DNA of 16,059 bases from Actinomycetales bacterium (GTDB lineage: Bacteria > Actinomycetota > Actinomycetes > Actinomycetales > BWSM-131). The stretch is taken from NCBI GenBank assembly GCA_030149025.1, contig JASBSH010000131.1, positions 1-16,059 of the forward strand, in the 5' to 3' direction. The position numbers and the translations under genes were made by a program. This document shows positions 1 to 7,700 of this stretch, one piece after another. Position 1 is the stretch's first letter. Each line of letters begins with the position of its first letter. The notes beneath the pieces are model-generated. The model saw only the letters and a list, made by a program, of their open reading frames with translations. It was not told the origin of the DNA and did not search any database.

Positions 1-1
1 G

Positions 2-79
2 GCCGACTGCCAGGTCTTCGTGATCAAGACGCCGGTGGTCGACCCTTCGTTGCATCGGCGGGCGGCGGTCCCCGCCTGA
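2..79 (+). CDS. C-terminal end of an unidentified protein (cut by window edge)
   Basis: The window opens inside a plus-strand reading frame that ends at a TGA at 77-79. The 25 visible residues end in HRRAAVPA. Nearly every codon ends in G or C (23 of 25), as in the other genes here, while the other two frames do not show this bias, so the stretch is very probably coding. The visible tail has no recognisable motif and I do not assign a function. It lies upstream of the small ORF at 104 in the same frame, separated by two stop codons. The two could be neighbouring genes or pieces of one decayed gene. Confidence 0.6.
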   Translation, partial: ADCQVFVIKTPVVDPSLHRRAAVPA

Positions 80-103
80 GACATGAGGAGCCCGGAATGA
101 CAC

Positions 104-292
104 GTGTCGGCCAAGGCGAGCGCACTCGATATCTGGACGCCCTACTTCGGGATCGTCGACGGCGGGCTGCACTGCTACCTGATCCCCGTCGAGGTGGTCG
201 CGGGTCTGGCCACCATCAGCCTGACGAAGTACGAGCGGTTCCGGATCGGCTGGATGGGCCGCCAGGCGGGCATGGCTGGCACCGGAACGTGA
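104..292 (+). CDS. Small hypothetical protein, possibly truncated or frameshifted
   Basis: This 62-residue reading frame shows the strong G/C third-position bias of a real gene. GTG at 104 is the assigned start, with a weak GGA seven bases upstream. However, a much better start signal (GAGGAG at 85-90, then ATG at 97) lies in a different frame whose codon use looks non-coding, so a frameshift near 97-104 is possible. The core contains LDIWTPYFGIVDG, then CYLIPVEVVAG and TISL. This pattern faintly recalls the C-terminal half of the family annotated as group I intron-associated PD-(D/E)XK endonuclease, but the catalytic half is absent and I would not rely on the match. The protein ends 29 bases before the tRNA gene. 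It could be a gene remnant. Confidence 0.45.
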   Translation: MSAKASALDIWTPYFGIVDGGLHCYLIPVEVVAGLATISLTKYERFRIGWMGRQAGMAGTGT

Positions 293-303
293 GCCGGGTC
301 GTG

Positions 304-309
304 TAGGCT
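304..309 (+). promoter_or_regulatory. Candidate -10 element of the tRNA-Pro promoter
   Basis: TAGGCT fits the TANNNT -10 pattern common in actinobacterial housekeeping promoters. Transcription would start at about 316, a few bases before the mature tRNA 5' end at 322. I do not see a convincing -35 hexamer at 16-19 bases spacing, so this is a weak call. Confidence 0.3.
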
Positions 310-321
310 CGTGGTGCATTT

Positions 322-400
322 CGGGGCGTGGCGCAGCTTGGTCTAGCGCGCCGCTCTGGGGGAGCGGAGGTCGCAGGTTCAAATCCTGTCGCCCCGACCA
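322..400 (+). tRNA. tRNA-Pro, anticodon GGG
   Basis: A full cloverleaf can be folded by eye. The acceptor stem CGGGGCG (322-328) pairs perfectly with CGCCCCG (390-396). The D stem GCGC/GCGC closes around a loop containing GG. The anticodon stem CCGCT/AGCGG (351-355 and 363-367) encloses the seven-base loop CTGGGGG, which places GGG at 358-360. The T stem GCAGG/CCTGT carries one G-T pair and a TTCAAAT loop. The discriminator A at 397 is followed by an encoded CCA (398-400). The tRNA reads the proline codon CCC. It is transcribed away from the small ORF to its left and has its own terminator just downstream. Confidence 0.97.
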
Positions 401-408
401 TCGAACGG

Positions 409-447
409 CCGGATCCACACACGTGGGTCCGGCGGTTCGCGGTTTTT
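409..447 (+). terminator. Rho-independent-type terminator after tRNA-Pro
   Basis: CCGGATCCAC (409-418) pairs with GTGGGTCCGG (423-432) to give a ten-base-pair stem with one T-G wobble and a four-base ACAC loop. A run of five T follows at 443-447, ten bases after the stem, so the U-tract is further away than in the textbook arrangement. On the minus strand the hairpin is not followed by T, so it probably serves the tRNA rather than der, which ends at 471. Confidence 0.6.
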
Positions 448-470
448 GGATGAGTGGTCGCGCGTTCGCC

Positions 471-1946
471 CTACTTCCGGCGCTTCTCCCGCACACGGAC
501 GCTCAGCTCGATCGGCGACCCGACGAACCCGAACGTCTCGCGCAACCGACGCTCGATGAACCGCCGGTACCCGGCCTCGATGAACCCCGAGGCGAAGATC
601 ACGAACCGCGGCGGCCGCGTGGAGGGCTGGGTGCCGAACAGGATCCGTGGCTGCTTGCCGCCGCGCACCGGATGCGGGTGCGCCGCAACCAGCTCACCCA
701 GGAACGCGTTCAGCCGCCCGGTCGGGATCCGCGTGTCCCACGAGTCCAGGGCCTGGTCGAGCGCGGGCACCAGCTTGTCCAGGTGGCGTCCCGTCCGCGC
801 CGAAACGTTGACCCGCGGCGCCCAGCGGACCTGCACGAGGTCCTGCTCGATCTCGCGCTCCAGGTAGCGGCGGCGCTCCTCGTCGACGAGATCCCACTTG
901 TTGTAGGCGATGACGAGGGCGCGCCCGGCCTCGATGACCATCGACAGGATCCGGGTGTCCTGCTCGGTCAGCGTCTCGCTCGCGTCGATGAGGACGACGG
1001 CGACCTCGGCCTTCTCCAGCGCCGACTGGGTGCGCAGCGACGCGTAGAAGTCCGCGCCCTTGGTCTGGTGCACGCGGCGGCGGATTCCAGCGGTGTCCAC
1101 GAAGATCCACGGACGCCCGCCCAGTTCGACGAGCTCGTCCACCGGGTCACGCGTGGTGCCGGCGACGGAGTCGACCACTGAGCGCTCGCTACCGACCATC
1201 TTGTTGAGCATGCTCGACTTGCCGACGTTGGGTCGGCCCACGAGCGCCACCCGCCGCGGCCCACCCGGCCGCGCTGCGGCGATGGCCGACACCTCGGGCA
1301 GCGCCGCCACGGCGGCGTCGAGCAGGTCCCCGGACCCACGGCCGTGGATCGCGGAGACCGGGTACGGCTCACCCAGGCCGAGCGACCACAGCGCCGCCGC
1401 GTCGGCTTCACCGCGCTGGTCGTCCACCTTGTTCGCGGCCAGGACGACCGGCTTGCCGGAGCGGCGCAGCATACCCACGACCGCCTCGTCCGTCGCCGTC
1501 GCACCGACCGTGGCGTCGACGACGAAGATCACCGCATCGGCGAGCTGCACTGCCATCTCGGCCTGGTCGGCCACGCGCCGGTCCAGGCCCGTGACGTCGC
1601 GTTCCCAGCCCCCGGTGTCCACGAGCGAGAACTCCCGCCCCGCCCACTCGGCCTTGTAGCTCACCCGGTCCCGGGTCACGCCCGGCGTGTCTTCGACGAC
1701 GGCCTCTCGCCGCCCGAGGATGCGGTTCACCAGCGTCGACTTGCCCACGTTGGGCCGGCCGACCACGGCGAGCACGGGCAGGGGCGCGGCCGAGCCGTCG
1801 TCCAGCTCGTCCTCACCCTCGAGCAGAGCGACGTCCTCCGCGGTGAGGTCGTAGTCCTCCAGCCCGGCGAGGAGGGCATCGGTCGGGTCGACGAAGTCCT
1901 CCCCGCGGCCCGGCGAAGGACGCGACTCGGGCTCGTGCTCGTTCAC
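471..1946 (-). CDS. der: GTPase Der (EngA), ribosome assembly factor
   Basis: Der is a double-GTPase needed for 50S ribosomal subunit maturation. The 491-residue product shows the expected tandem architecture. The first G domain has GRPNVGKS (63-70), DTGG (110-113) and NKVD (172-175). The second has GRPNVGKS (237-244), DTAG (284-287) and NKWD (349-352). A KH-like RNA-binding domain fills about 405-491 and ends in a basic tail. About 57 acidic residues precede the first G domain. This extension is absent from the E. coli protein but is usual in actinobacteria. The GTG start overlaps the cmk stop in a GTGA tetranucleotide. A strong AAGGAGG (1953-1959 on the plus strand) lies six bases upstream, inside cmk. 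It is the last gene of the minus-strand cluster. Confidence 0.97.
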   Translation of the reverse strand: MNEHEPESRPSPGRGEDFVDPTDALLAGLEDYDLTAEDVALLEGEDELDDGSAAPLPVLAVVGRPNVGKSTLVNRILGRREAVVEDTPGVTRDRVSYKAEWAGREFSLVDTGGWERDVTGLDRRVADQAEMAVQLADAVIFVVDATVGATATDEAVVGMLRRSGKPVVLAANKVDDQRGEADAAALWSLGLGEPYPVSAIHGRGSGDLLDAAVAALPEVSAIAAARPGGPRRVALVGRPNVGKSSMLNKMVGSERSVVDSVAGTTRDPVDELVELGGRPWIFVDTAGIRRRVHQTKGADFYASLRTQSALEKAEVAVVLIDASETLTEQDTRILSMVIEAGRALVIAYNKWDLVDEERRRYLEREIEQDLVQVRWAPRVNVSARTGRHLDKLVPALDQALDSWDTRIPTGRLNAFLGELVAAHPHPVRGGKQPRILFGTQPSTRPPRFVIFASGFIEAGYRRFIERRLRETFGFVGSPIELSVRVREKRRK

Positions 1947-2716
1947 GCGCGGCCTCCTTCGCCGGCGACGACCGGCAACACGGACGACGCCTCCCGCACC
2001 AGCGAGAGCACCGCCTCGACGGTCTCCTCGAACGTCAGCGACGACGAGTCCAGCGTGTACACCCCTTCAGCGGCGGTCAGGAAGTTTGAGACCGTCGCGT
2101 CGTCGCGGTCCCGGCGCAGCACCTGGTCCCGCGTCGCCTCCACCGCGGCGGCGTCCACGCTCTCGTGCAGCTCGGCGGCCCGCCTCGCCAGCCGTGCCTC
2201 GGGGTCCGCGGTCAGCAGCACCCGCACGTCGGCGTCCGGCGCGACGACGGTGGTGATGTCCCGCCCCTCCGCGACGCACCCCCGGCCGGGCGGCGTTGCC
2301 GCCAGGGCGATGATCTCCCGCTGCCTTCGCTGCAGCTCGGCACGTACGTCGAGGTTGGTCGCCACGAGCGACACCGAGGTCGAGATCCGGGTCGTCCTGA
2401 TCGCGACCGCGACGTCCTGGCCGTCGACCTCGACCCGCGGGTCGGTCGGCGCGGTGCCCATCCACAGCGGGATGGAGCGCGCCGCCTCCGCCACGGCCCT
2501 CTTGTCGCTCAGGTCGATCCGCTGCTCCAGGCACCACCAGCACACCGCGCGGTACATCGCGCCGGTGTCCAGGTACTCCAGCCCGAGCCGTCGCGCCACC
2601 TCCCGGGAGACGCTCGACTTGCCCGATCCCGATGGGCCGTCGACCGCGATGACGACGCCCCTGCCGGCGCCTCTGTCGATGCGCGGACGGTTGTCGCTCC
2701 CCTGCTCGGTGACCAC
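1943..2716 (-). CDS. cmk: Cytidylate kinase (CMP/dCMP kinase)
   Basis: Cmk phosphorylates CMP and dCMP with ATP, feeding CTP and dCTP pools. The 257-residue product has the P-loop GPSGSGKSS (27-35), the family signature LDTGAMYR (49-56), EGRDITTVV (150-158) and a basic RRDRDD segment (201-206) typical of the lid. The length fits the family of about 220-260 residues. I place the start at GTG 2716, 22 bases after the tyrA stop. The frame stays open further upstream, but that stretch overlaps the C-terminal ACT region of tyrA and is not needed. No clear Shine-Dalgarno is visible, so coupling to tyrA is likely. The stop overlaps the start of der. The cmk-der pairing is widely conserved in actinobacteria. 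Confidence 0.96.
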   Translation of the reverse strand: MVTEQGSDNRPRIDRGAGRGVVIAVDGPSGSGKSSVSREVARRLGLEYLDTGAMYRAVCWWCLEQRIDLSDKRAVAEAARSIPLWMGTAPTDPRVEVDGQDVAVAIRTTRISTSVSLVATNLDVRAELQRRQREIIALAATPPGRGCVAEGRDITTVVAPDADVRVLLTADPEARLARRAAELHESVDAAAVEATRDQVLRRDRDDATVSNFLTAAEGVYTLDSSSLTFEETVEAVLSLVREASSVLPVVAGEGGRA

Positions 2717-2738
2717 CCCGCGAGGGTAGTGCGTGGCC

Positions 2739-3857
2739 TCAGCCGGCGATCGTCCAGCCGCGCTTGACCAGCTCGTCCTCCAGCAGCGCGCGGGCGCCGG
2801 GCACCACGGACACCTCCGCCAGACCCACCGGCTGCCCGGGCGAGTGCTCCAAACGCAGATCCTCCAGGTTGACCCCGATCTCCCCCATCTCGGTGAACAA
2901 CCGGCCCAGCTCCCCCGGACGGTCCGGCACGAGCACCGTGACCACCTCGTACCGGGTGGGCGGCGCGCCGTGCTTGCCGGGAATCCGCGCCTGTCCCTCG
3001 TTCCCTGCCTGGATCGCCCGGGCGACGGTGGCGCGCGCACCGGCCGCACCGCCGTCCGCCGCCAGGGAGCGCAACGCGCCCAGCACGGCGTCCAGGTCGT
3101 CCCGCAGCGCGGCGAGCACCTCGGCTACGGGACCGGCGTTCCCGCCGAGGATCTGCACCCACAGCGACGGGTCGCTGGCCGCGATCCTCGTGACGTCTCG
3201 CAGCCCCTGGCCGGCGAGCGCGACCGCGTCGTCGGGGCTGTCCAGCAGCCGCGCAGCCACGAGGCTCGCCAGGACCTGCGGCACGTGGGAAACCCGGGCC
3301 ACCGCCTCGTCGTGCGCCTCCGGCGACATGGTGAGCGGGACGGCGCCCAGGTCGGTCGCAAGGTCGCGTACGGCGGCCATCGCCTGCGCCGTCACACCGG
3401 GGCCGGGAGCCAGAACCCAGGGGCGGCCCGCGAACAGGTCGGCCCGCGCCGCCACTGCCCCGGACCGCTCGCGCCCCGCCATCGGGTGCCCGCCCACGTA
3501 CCGGGCCAGAACCGCATGGTCCCGGACGGCGTCACGCACCTGCCGCAGCACGCTCGCCTTCACGCTCGCGACGTCGGTGACGACCGCGTCCGGGTGCGCT
3601 GACAGCTCCGCGACCACCAGGTCGGCTGTCACATCCGGAGGCGCCGCCACGACGACGAGCGAGAGGGTGTCGTCGCCGTCCTCCGGCAAGCGGCCGGCCC
3701 CGACGTCCCGGGCCATGGCGAGCGCCGTCGGTGAGGCGTCGTGCAGGACGACGTCCACGCCGAGGGAACGGAGCCCGAGCCCGATGCTGGCGCCGAGCAG
3801 CCCGGTGCCGACGACGCGAACCGGGCCACGCGTGTGCGCTGGGGCGAGCGGGGTCAT
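2739..3857 (-). CDS. tyrA: Prephenate dehydrogenase with C-terminal ACT domain
   Basis: TyrA oxidatively decarboxylates prephenate to 4-hydroxyphenylpyruvate, the tyrosine precursor, with NAD(P)+. The 372-residue product begins with a Rossmann motif GTGLLGASIG (17-26). It then carries the conserved GGHPMAGRE (122-130), SHVPQ (190-194) and ASDPSLW (227-233) segments, whose histidines belong to the substrate pocket in this family. About residues 303-372 form an ACT domain (RYEVVTVLVPDRPGELGRL onward), which suggests feedback control by an amino acid, probably tyrosine. The ATG start overlaps the aroH stop in ATGA, so prephenate producer and consumer are translationally coupled. Confidence 0.95.
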   Translation of the reverse strand: MTPLAPAHTRGPVRVVGTGLLGASIGLGLRSLGVDVVLHDASPTALAMARDVGAGRLPEDGDDTLSLVVVAAPPDVTADLVVAELSAHPDAVVTDVASVKASVLRQVRDAVRDHAVLARYVGGHPMAGRERSGAVAARADLFAGRPWVLAPGPGVTAQAMAAVRDLATDLGAVPLTMSPEAHDEAVARVSHVPQVLASLVAARLLDSPDDAVALAGQGLRDVTRIAASDPSLWVQILGGNAGPVAEVLAALRDDLDAVLGALRSLAADGGAAGARATVARAIQAGNEGQARIPGKHGAPPTRYEVVTVLVPDRPGELGRLFTEMGEIGVNLEDLRLEHSPGQPVGLAEVSVVPGARALLEDELVKRGWTIAG

Positions 3858-4216
3858 TGGGCGATGTCGCGCCGCAGCGCCTTCGCGCCGCGCAGGTAGA
3901 CGTGCTTGACCTCGCTGCGCGGCACGTCCATCTCGGCATGGGCCATCAACCTGACGACGCGCGGCAGGGAGCCCGGGACGTCGATCTCCGTGGTGCAGAT
4001 CAGCGGCACGTCGCCCATCCCGAGCTCCCGTGCCGCGACGGCGGGGAACTCGCTGTGGAGGTCCGCCGTGACCGTGAAGATGATCGAGATCATCTCGTCG
4101 GTGGACAGGTCGTTCGCCTCGAGGACAGCCGTCACCAGCTCACGCGTGGACGCCAGGAGGTGCTCGCGCTCGTCCACGTCCAGCTGGATCGCACCCCGGA
4201 TCGCCCGGACAGCCAC
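3854..4216 (-). CDS. aroH: Chorismate mutase, AroH (Bacillus) type
   Basis: This is a monofunctional chorismate mutase converting chorismate to prephenate. GTG at 4216 gives a 120-residue protein beginning MAVRAIRGAIQ, which matches the usual start and length of the AroH family. Active-site residues known from the B. subtilis enzyme are in register within one position: Arg7, Cys74, Glu77, Arg89 and Tyr107, in the contexts RAIRGAI, ICTTEID, RVVRLM and HVYLRG. The frame remains open back to 4258, but those extra residues look like translated leader. A 4-base overlap couples it to tyrA, which uses its product. Eighty bases separate it from rluB upstream. Confidence 0.92.
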   Translation of the reverse strand: MAVRAIRGAIQLDVDEREHLLASTRELVTAVLEANDLSTDEMISIIFTVTADLHSEFPAVAARELGMGDVPLICTTEIDVPGSLPRVVRLMAHAEMDVPRSEVKHVYLRGAKALRRDIAQ

Positions 4217-4296
4217 CTCGCACCCCACTTCACACCGCCACGTCACCCGCCACTTCAACGGCTAGCCGGTTCACCGTAACGACGACGCGCGATGAG

Positions 4297-5217
4297 TCAG
4301 AGACCGGCCTGTGCCATCAGCTCGCCGAGCTCCTCGCGCGTGAGCGGGCGGTTGCGGCCGGGCAGCAGGTCACCGAGCCGCACGGGTCCGATCTGCGTCC
4401 GCACGAGCTGCAGCACCGGGTGGCCGACCTTGGCAAGCAGCCGTCGCACAACGTGGTTTCGCCCCTCGTGCAGCACCAGCTCAACCAGGGCCCTGCCCGG
4501 TTGCGAGTCGAGCATGCGGAACGAGTCGACGACGATCGGTCCGTCGTCCAGCTCCACACCGGCACGCAGCCGACGGCCGAGGTCCCGCGGCACCGGCCCG
4601 GGGATCTCGGCGAGGTAGGTCTTCGCCACCCCGTAGGAGGGATGCTGCAGCCGGTGGGCCAGGTCACCGTCGTTGGTGAGCAGCAGCAGGCCCTCGGTGT
4701 CCACGTCGAGCCTGCCCACGTGGAACAGCCGCTCGGCGCGGTTCCCGACCAGGTCGCCGAGGCACGGCCGCCCCTCCGGATCGCTCATGGTGGAAACGAC
4801 CCCACGGGGCTTGTTCAGGGCCAGGTACACGCGTGAGGTGTCCAGCTGCAGCCGCATGCCGTCGACGTGGATCACGGCTGTGCTCGGGTCGACCCGGATG
4901 CCGAGCTCGCGCACGACCTGGCCGTCGACGGTGACGCGGCCGGCGGCGATGAGCTCCTCGCTGGCTCGCCGCGACGCGACACCGGCCTGGGCCAGGACCT
5001 TCTGCAGCCGCACGCCCTCCGGCGTATGGACGTCCCGGGCCGGCTCCACGGCCTTCGCCGCCCCGCTGCGGTCAGGTTGGCGGCGTTTCGCGTAGGCGCC
5101 CTGCTTGGAAGCGCCCTGTCTCGAACCAGCCTGCTTAGGGTCACCCTGCTCTTGGGGTCTGGGCTTCCCGGCCACCCGCTTGCGCGGGTTCGGCCGGCCT
5201 CGGCGTGGGGGCGTCAC
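4297..5217 (-). CDS. rluB: 23S rRNA pseudouridine synthase, RluB family
   Basis: This enzyme isomerises a uridine in 23S rRNA (U2605 in E. coli RluB; the exact target here is inferred). The 306-residue product has an S4 RNA-binding domain (VRLQKVLAQAGVASRRASEE, about 69-115), then NKPRG (135-139) and the catalytic GRLDVDTEG (168-176) with nucleophilic Asp171. A 65-residue N-terminal extension rich in Lys, Arg, Gln and Gly precedes the S4 domain and is probably a disordered RNA-binding tail. The GTG start overlaps the scpB stop (GTGA). A GAGGAG at 5223-5228 (plus coordinates) lies five bases upstream. Confidence 0.94.
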   Translation of the reverse strand: MTPPRRGRPNPRKRVAGKPRPQEQGDPKQAGSRQGASKQGAYAKRRQPDRSGAAKAVEPARDVHTPEGVRLQKVLAQAGVASRRASEELIAAGRVTVDGQVVRELGIRVDPSTAVIHVDGMRLQLDTSRVYLALNKPRGVVSTMSDPEGRPCLGDLVGNRAERLFHVGRLDVDTEGLLLLTNDGDLAHRLQHPSYGVAKTYLAEIPGPVPRDLGRRLRAGVELDDGPIVVDSFRMLDSQPGRALVELVLHEGRNHVVRRLLAKVGHPVLQLVRTQIGPVRLGDLLPGRNRPLTREELGELMAQAGL

Positions 5218-5819
5218 TGCTGCTCCTCGACCAACTCGGCGACGGCGTCGTCCTCAGGAAGGTAGGGGGCCAGGGGCGGCAGCTCCTCGAGGCTCCTGAG
5301 GCCGAGCTTCTCGAGGAAGAACGGGGTGGTCCCGTAGAGGATCGCACCCGACTCCGGGTCCTGCCCGACGTCTGCCACCAGGCCACGAGCGGTGAGGGTG
5401 CGCACCACGCCGTCCACGTTCACGCCGCGGATCGCGGAGACGCGGGCCCTGCCGATCGGCTGCCGGTAGGCGATGACGGCGAGAGTCTCCAGCGCCGCCT
5501 GCGTCAGCCGGGCGGTCTGCCCGTCGAGGACGAAGCGCTGGACGACGGGGGCGAGCGCCTCGCGGCTGAACACCCGCCAGCCGCCCGCCACCTCGCGCAG
5601 CTCGAACCCGCGCTGCTGCTCGGTGTACTCGGCGGCGAGCTCGGTGAGGATCGCGTGCACCCGTTCCTGCGGCAGGACCAGTGTCGCGGCCAGTGTCAGC
5701 TCGCTGACGGGCTCGTCGACGACCATGAGCACCGCTTCGACCGCCGCCCGGGCGCCGCCGGGCAGCACGTCGAGGTCCAGGCCCTCGGCGACCGCCTCGG
5801 GCTCATCCTGCTCACTCAC
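5214..5819 (-). CDS. scpB: Segregation and condensation protein B
   Basis: ScpB is the winged-helix kite subunit of the SMC-ScpAB condensin and dimerises to bind ScpA. The 201-residue product shows the family core from AAVEAVLMVVDEPVSE through the winged-helix segment LTQAALETLAVIAYRQPIGR, with RGVNVDGVVRTL and YGTTPFFLEKLGL near the C terminus. The GTG start overlaps the scpA stop (GTGA). It is preceded by AAGGAG at 5825-5830 with five-base spacing, so the start is well supported. Confidence 0.97.
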   Translation of the reverse strand: MSEQDEPEAVAEGLDLDVLPGGARAAVEAVLMVVDEPVSELTLAATLVLPQERVHAILTELAAEYTEQQRGFELREVAGGWRVFSREALAPVVQRFVLDGQTARLTQAALETLAVIAYRQPIGRARVSAIRGVNVDGVVRTLTARGLVADVGQDPESGAILYGTTPFFLEKLGLRSLEELPPLAPYLPEDDAVAELVEEQQ

Positions 5820-6727
5820 ACTCTCTCCTTGCTCTGGCTCTCCCGGTTGGTCTCCGGGTCGCTCTGGCTCTCGGGGGTCAGGGCCTGGTCCTCGTCGAAC
5901 TCGTCGGTCACCTCGACCTGGCCGGACTCGTCACCGGTCCAGCGGATCGTCAGCTCGCCCAGAGGGGTGACCTGGTCGAAACCCACGGCTCCCTCCCGGA
6001 ACAGCTCCAGCAGTGCCAGGAAGCGGGCGACGACCACCATCGTGTTCCCGGCGTCGGCGACGAGCGCACGGAAGCTGCTGCGGCGATGGCGGCGCAGCCG
6101 GTCCACGATCAAGGAGGCCTGCTCTCGGACGCTCACCGGCGGGGCGTGCAGGTGCTCCAGACCCACCCCGGGCGGCTGCGGCTTCGGGGCCATGGCCCGC
6201 GCCGCGATGACGGCGAGCTGCTCGGGGCCGATGCCCAGCACCAGCTCAGGTAGCAGCCCGGCCAGGTGCGGGTCGAGCGGGACGGAGCGGGCGACGCGGC
6301 GGGACTCCGCCTCCAGCCGGCTGCCCAGGTCACCCGCCACCTGCTTGAACGCGCGGTACTGCAGCAACCGGGCGAACAGCAGGTCGCGGGCCTCGAGCAG
6401 CGCGAGGTCGTCGTCGTCCTCCACCTCCCCGGAGGGCAGCAGCCGGGCGGCCTTGAGGTCCAGCAGCGTGGCGGCGACGACCAGGAACTCGCTGGCCTGG
6501 TCGAGGTCCCAGCTCCCTTCGTTCGCCCGGATGTGCGCGATGAAGTCGTCGGTGACCCGGGCGAGGGCGACCTCGGTGATGTCGAGCTTGTGCTTGGAGA
6601 TCAGCCCGAGCAGCAGGTCGAACGGGCCGGAGAAGTTCTCCAGGTGCACCTCGAACGAGCCGCGGCTGCTCTCGCTGGTCGGCTCGCTGCTGCTCGAGTC
6701 GGAACCTGCGGTGTCGGTACTGGTCAT
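5816..6727 (-). CDS. scpA: Segregation and condensation protein A (kleisin)
   Basis: ScpA is the kleisin that bridges the SMC heads and works with ScpB in chromosome organisation and segregation. The 303-residue product has a Ser/Thr-rich N-terminal tail, then the diagnostic FEVHLENFSGPFDLLLGLI and HKLDITEVALARVTDDF segments. FLVVAATLLDLKAARLLP, a charged linker and a C-terminal winged helix follow. The assigned ATG at 6727 is the only reasonable start before the conserved core. The open frame continues much further upstream but runs antiparallel-style through parA in another frame and is spurious. No Shine-Dalgarno is visible. The C-terminal tail contains a duplicated ESQS encoded by a 12-base direct repeat (5831-5842 and 5861-5872). 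Confidence 0.97.
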   Translation of the reverse strand: MTSTDTAGSDSSSSEPTSESSRGSFEVHLENFSGPFDLLLGLISKHKLDITEVALARVTDDFIAHIRANEGSWDLDQASEFLVVAATLLDLKAARLLPSGEVEDDDDLALLEARDLLFARLLQYRAFKQVAGDLGSRLEAESRRVARSVPLDPHLAGLLPELVLGIGPEQLAVIAARAMAPKPQPPGVGLEHLHAPPVSVREQASLIVDRLRRHRRSSFRALVADAGNTMVVVARFLALLELFREGAVGFDQVTPLGELTIRWTGDESGQVEVTDEFDEDQALTPESQSDPETNRESQSKERV

Positions 6728-6759
6728 GGCGGTCGTCGTCGCGACGAGCGACGCGCGGC

Positions 6760-7668
6760 TCAGGCCGCGTCGCCCCGCGCGATCAGCTCGCGGGCCAGCT
6801 GCCGGTAGGCCCCGGCCCCCGCGTGGTTGGACGCGTAGGAGGTGATGGGCTCGGCCGCCACCGACGCGTCGGGGAACTTCACCGTCCGCCCGATCACAGT
6901 GTGGAACACCCTGTCCCCGAACGCCTCGACGACCCGGGCCACGACCTCGCGGCTGTGCAGCGTCCGGCTGTCGTACATGGTGGCGAGGATGCCGTCGATC
7001 TCCAGCCGTGGGTTCAGCCGGTCCTGCACCTTCTCGATCGTCTCGATGAGCAGGGCGACGCCACGCAGGGCGAAGAACTCGCACTCCAGCGGGATGACCA
7101 CACCGTGGGCCGCCGTCAGCGCGTTCACGGTCAGCAGGCCGAGCGACGGCTGGCAGTCGATCAGCACGACGTCGTAAGCCTCTACGACGTCCCGCAGCGC
7201 GCGGGCCAGCACCATCTCCCGCGCCACCTCGCCCACCAGCTGGACCTCGGCCGCGGACAGGTCGATGTTCGCCGGCAGCAGGTCCAGGTTGTGGACCCCG
7301 GTCTTCCGGACGACGTCGCCGGCCCGGACCGACCGGTCCATCAGCAGGTTGTAGACGGTGACGTCCAGCTCGTGCGGGTTGATCCCGAGGCCGACGGACA
7401 GGGCGCCCTGGGGGTCGAAGTCCACGAGCAGGACCTTGCGGCCGTACTCGGCGAGGGCGGCACCGAGGTTGATCGTGCTCGTCGTCTTGCCGACCCCGCC
7501 CTTCTGGTTGCACATGGCGATCACGCGGGCGGGGCCGTGCCGGTCCAGCGGCGGAGGGACGGGGAACTCCGGCATCGGACGACCCGTCGGGCCGAGGGCG
7601 TCGCCGGACGGCACGCCGGGGATCTCGATGCTCACAGGCGCTGTCGTCTCCGTCCTTTTGCTGCGCAC
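6760..7668 (-). CDS. parA: ParA/Soj-family chromosome partitioning ATPase
   Basis: The 302-residue product is a deviant Walker A ATPase. It has KGGVGKTTS (56-64, signature lysine 56), DFDPQGALS (83-91) and VVLIDCQPSLGLLTVNALT as Walker B, with PLECEFFALRGVALL further on. The first 45 residues are proline-rich and precede the ATPase fold. I chose GTG 7668 because AGGAG lies five bases upstream and a good promoter sits a further 33 bases back. GTG 7635 is an alternative. No parB lies beside it. This parA-scpA-scpB arrangement is the actinobacterial one (Rv1708-like), distinct from the oriC-proximal parAB pair, so a role with condensin is likely. Confidence 0.93.
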   Translation of the reverse strand: MRSKRTETTAPVSIEIPGVPSGDALGPTGRPMPEFPVPPPLDRHGPARVIAMCNQKGGVGKTTSTINLGAALAEYGRKVLLVDFDPQGALSVGLGINPHELDVTVYNLLMDRSVRAGDVVRKTGVHNLDLLPANIDLSAAEVQLVGEVAREMVLARALRDVVEAYDVVLIDCQPSLGLLTVNALTAAHGVVIPLECEFFALRGVALLIETIEKVQDRLNPRLEIDGILATMYDSRTLHSREVVARVVEAFGDRVFHTVIGRTVKFPDASVAAEPITSYASNHAGAGAYRQLARELIARGDAA

Positions 7669-7673
7669 CCGCG

Positions 7674-7678
7674 CTCCT
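7674..7678 (-). promoter_or_regulatory. Ribosome binding site deciding the parA start
   Basis: On the minus strand AGGAG is followed by five bases and then GTG at 7668. The in-frame alternatives at 7635 and 7782 lack such a site, so this signal is the reason for the parA start assignment. Confidence 0.6.
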
Positions 7679-7700
7679 GGCGGGGCGGCGGGTGCAGCCG

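Noticed and set aside
423..1181. Long plus-strand reading frame opposite der
   Set aside because: It is a mirror of der. The minus strand encodes a complete, motif-perfect GTPase, and the plus-strand product is low-complexity Arg/Asp/Leu-rich.
2717..3049. Upstream extension of the cmk frame
   Set aside because: The extension overlaps the C-terminal ACT domain of tyrA and has no similarity to Cmk. Cmk is full length from GTG 2716.
4217..4258. Earlier ATG for aroH
   Set aside because: It adds 14 residues (MKWRVTWRCEV...) not expected before the conserved VRAIRGAI start, and it has no better ribosome binding site.
4259..4268. Ten-base perfect palindrome CGGCTAGCCG before aroH
   Set aside because: Short GC-rich palindromes are frequent at this base composition. 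It has no T-run and no second copy, so it cannot be called a terminator or operator.
6728..7513. Upstream extension of the scpA frame through parA
   Set aside because: It is the out-of-frame shadow of parA. The ScpA core begins just after ATG 6727.
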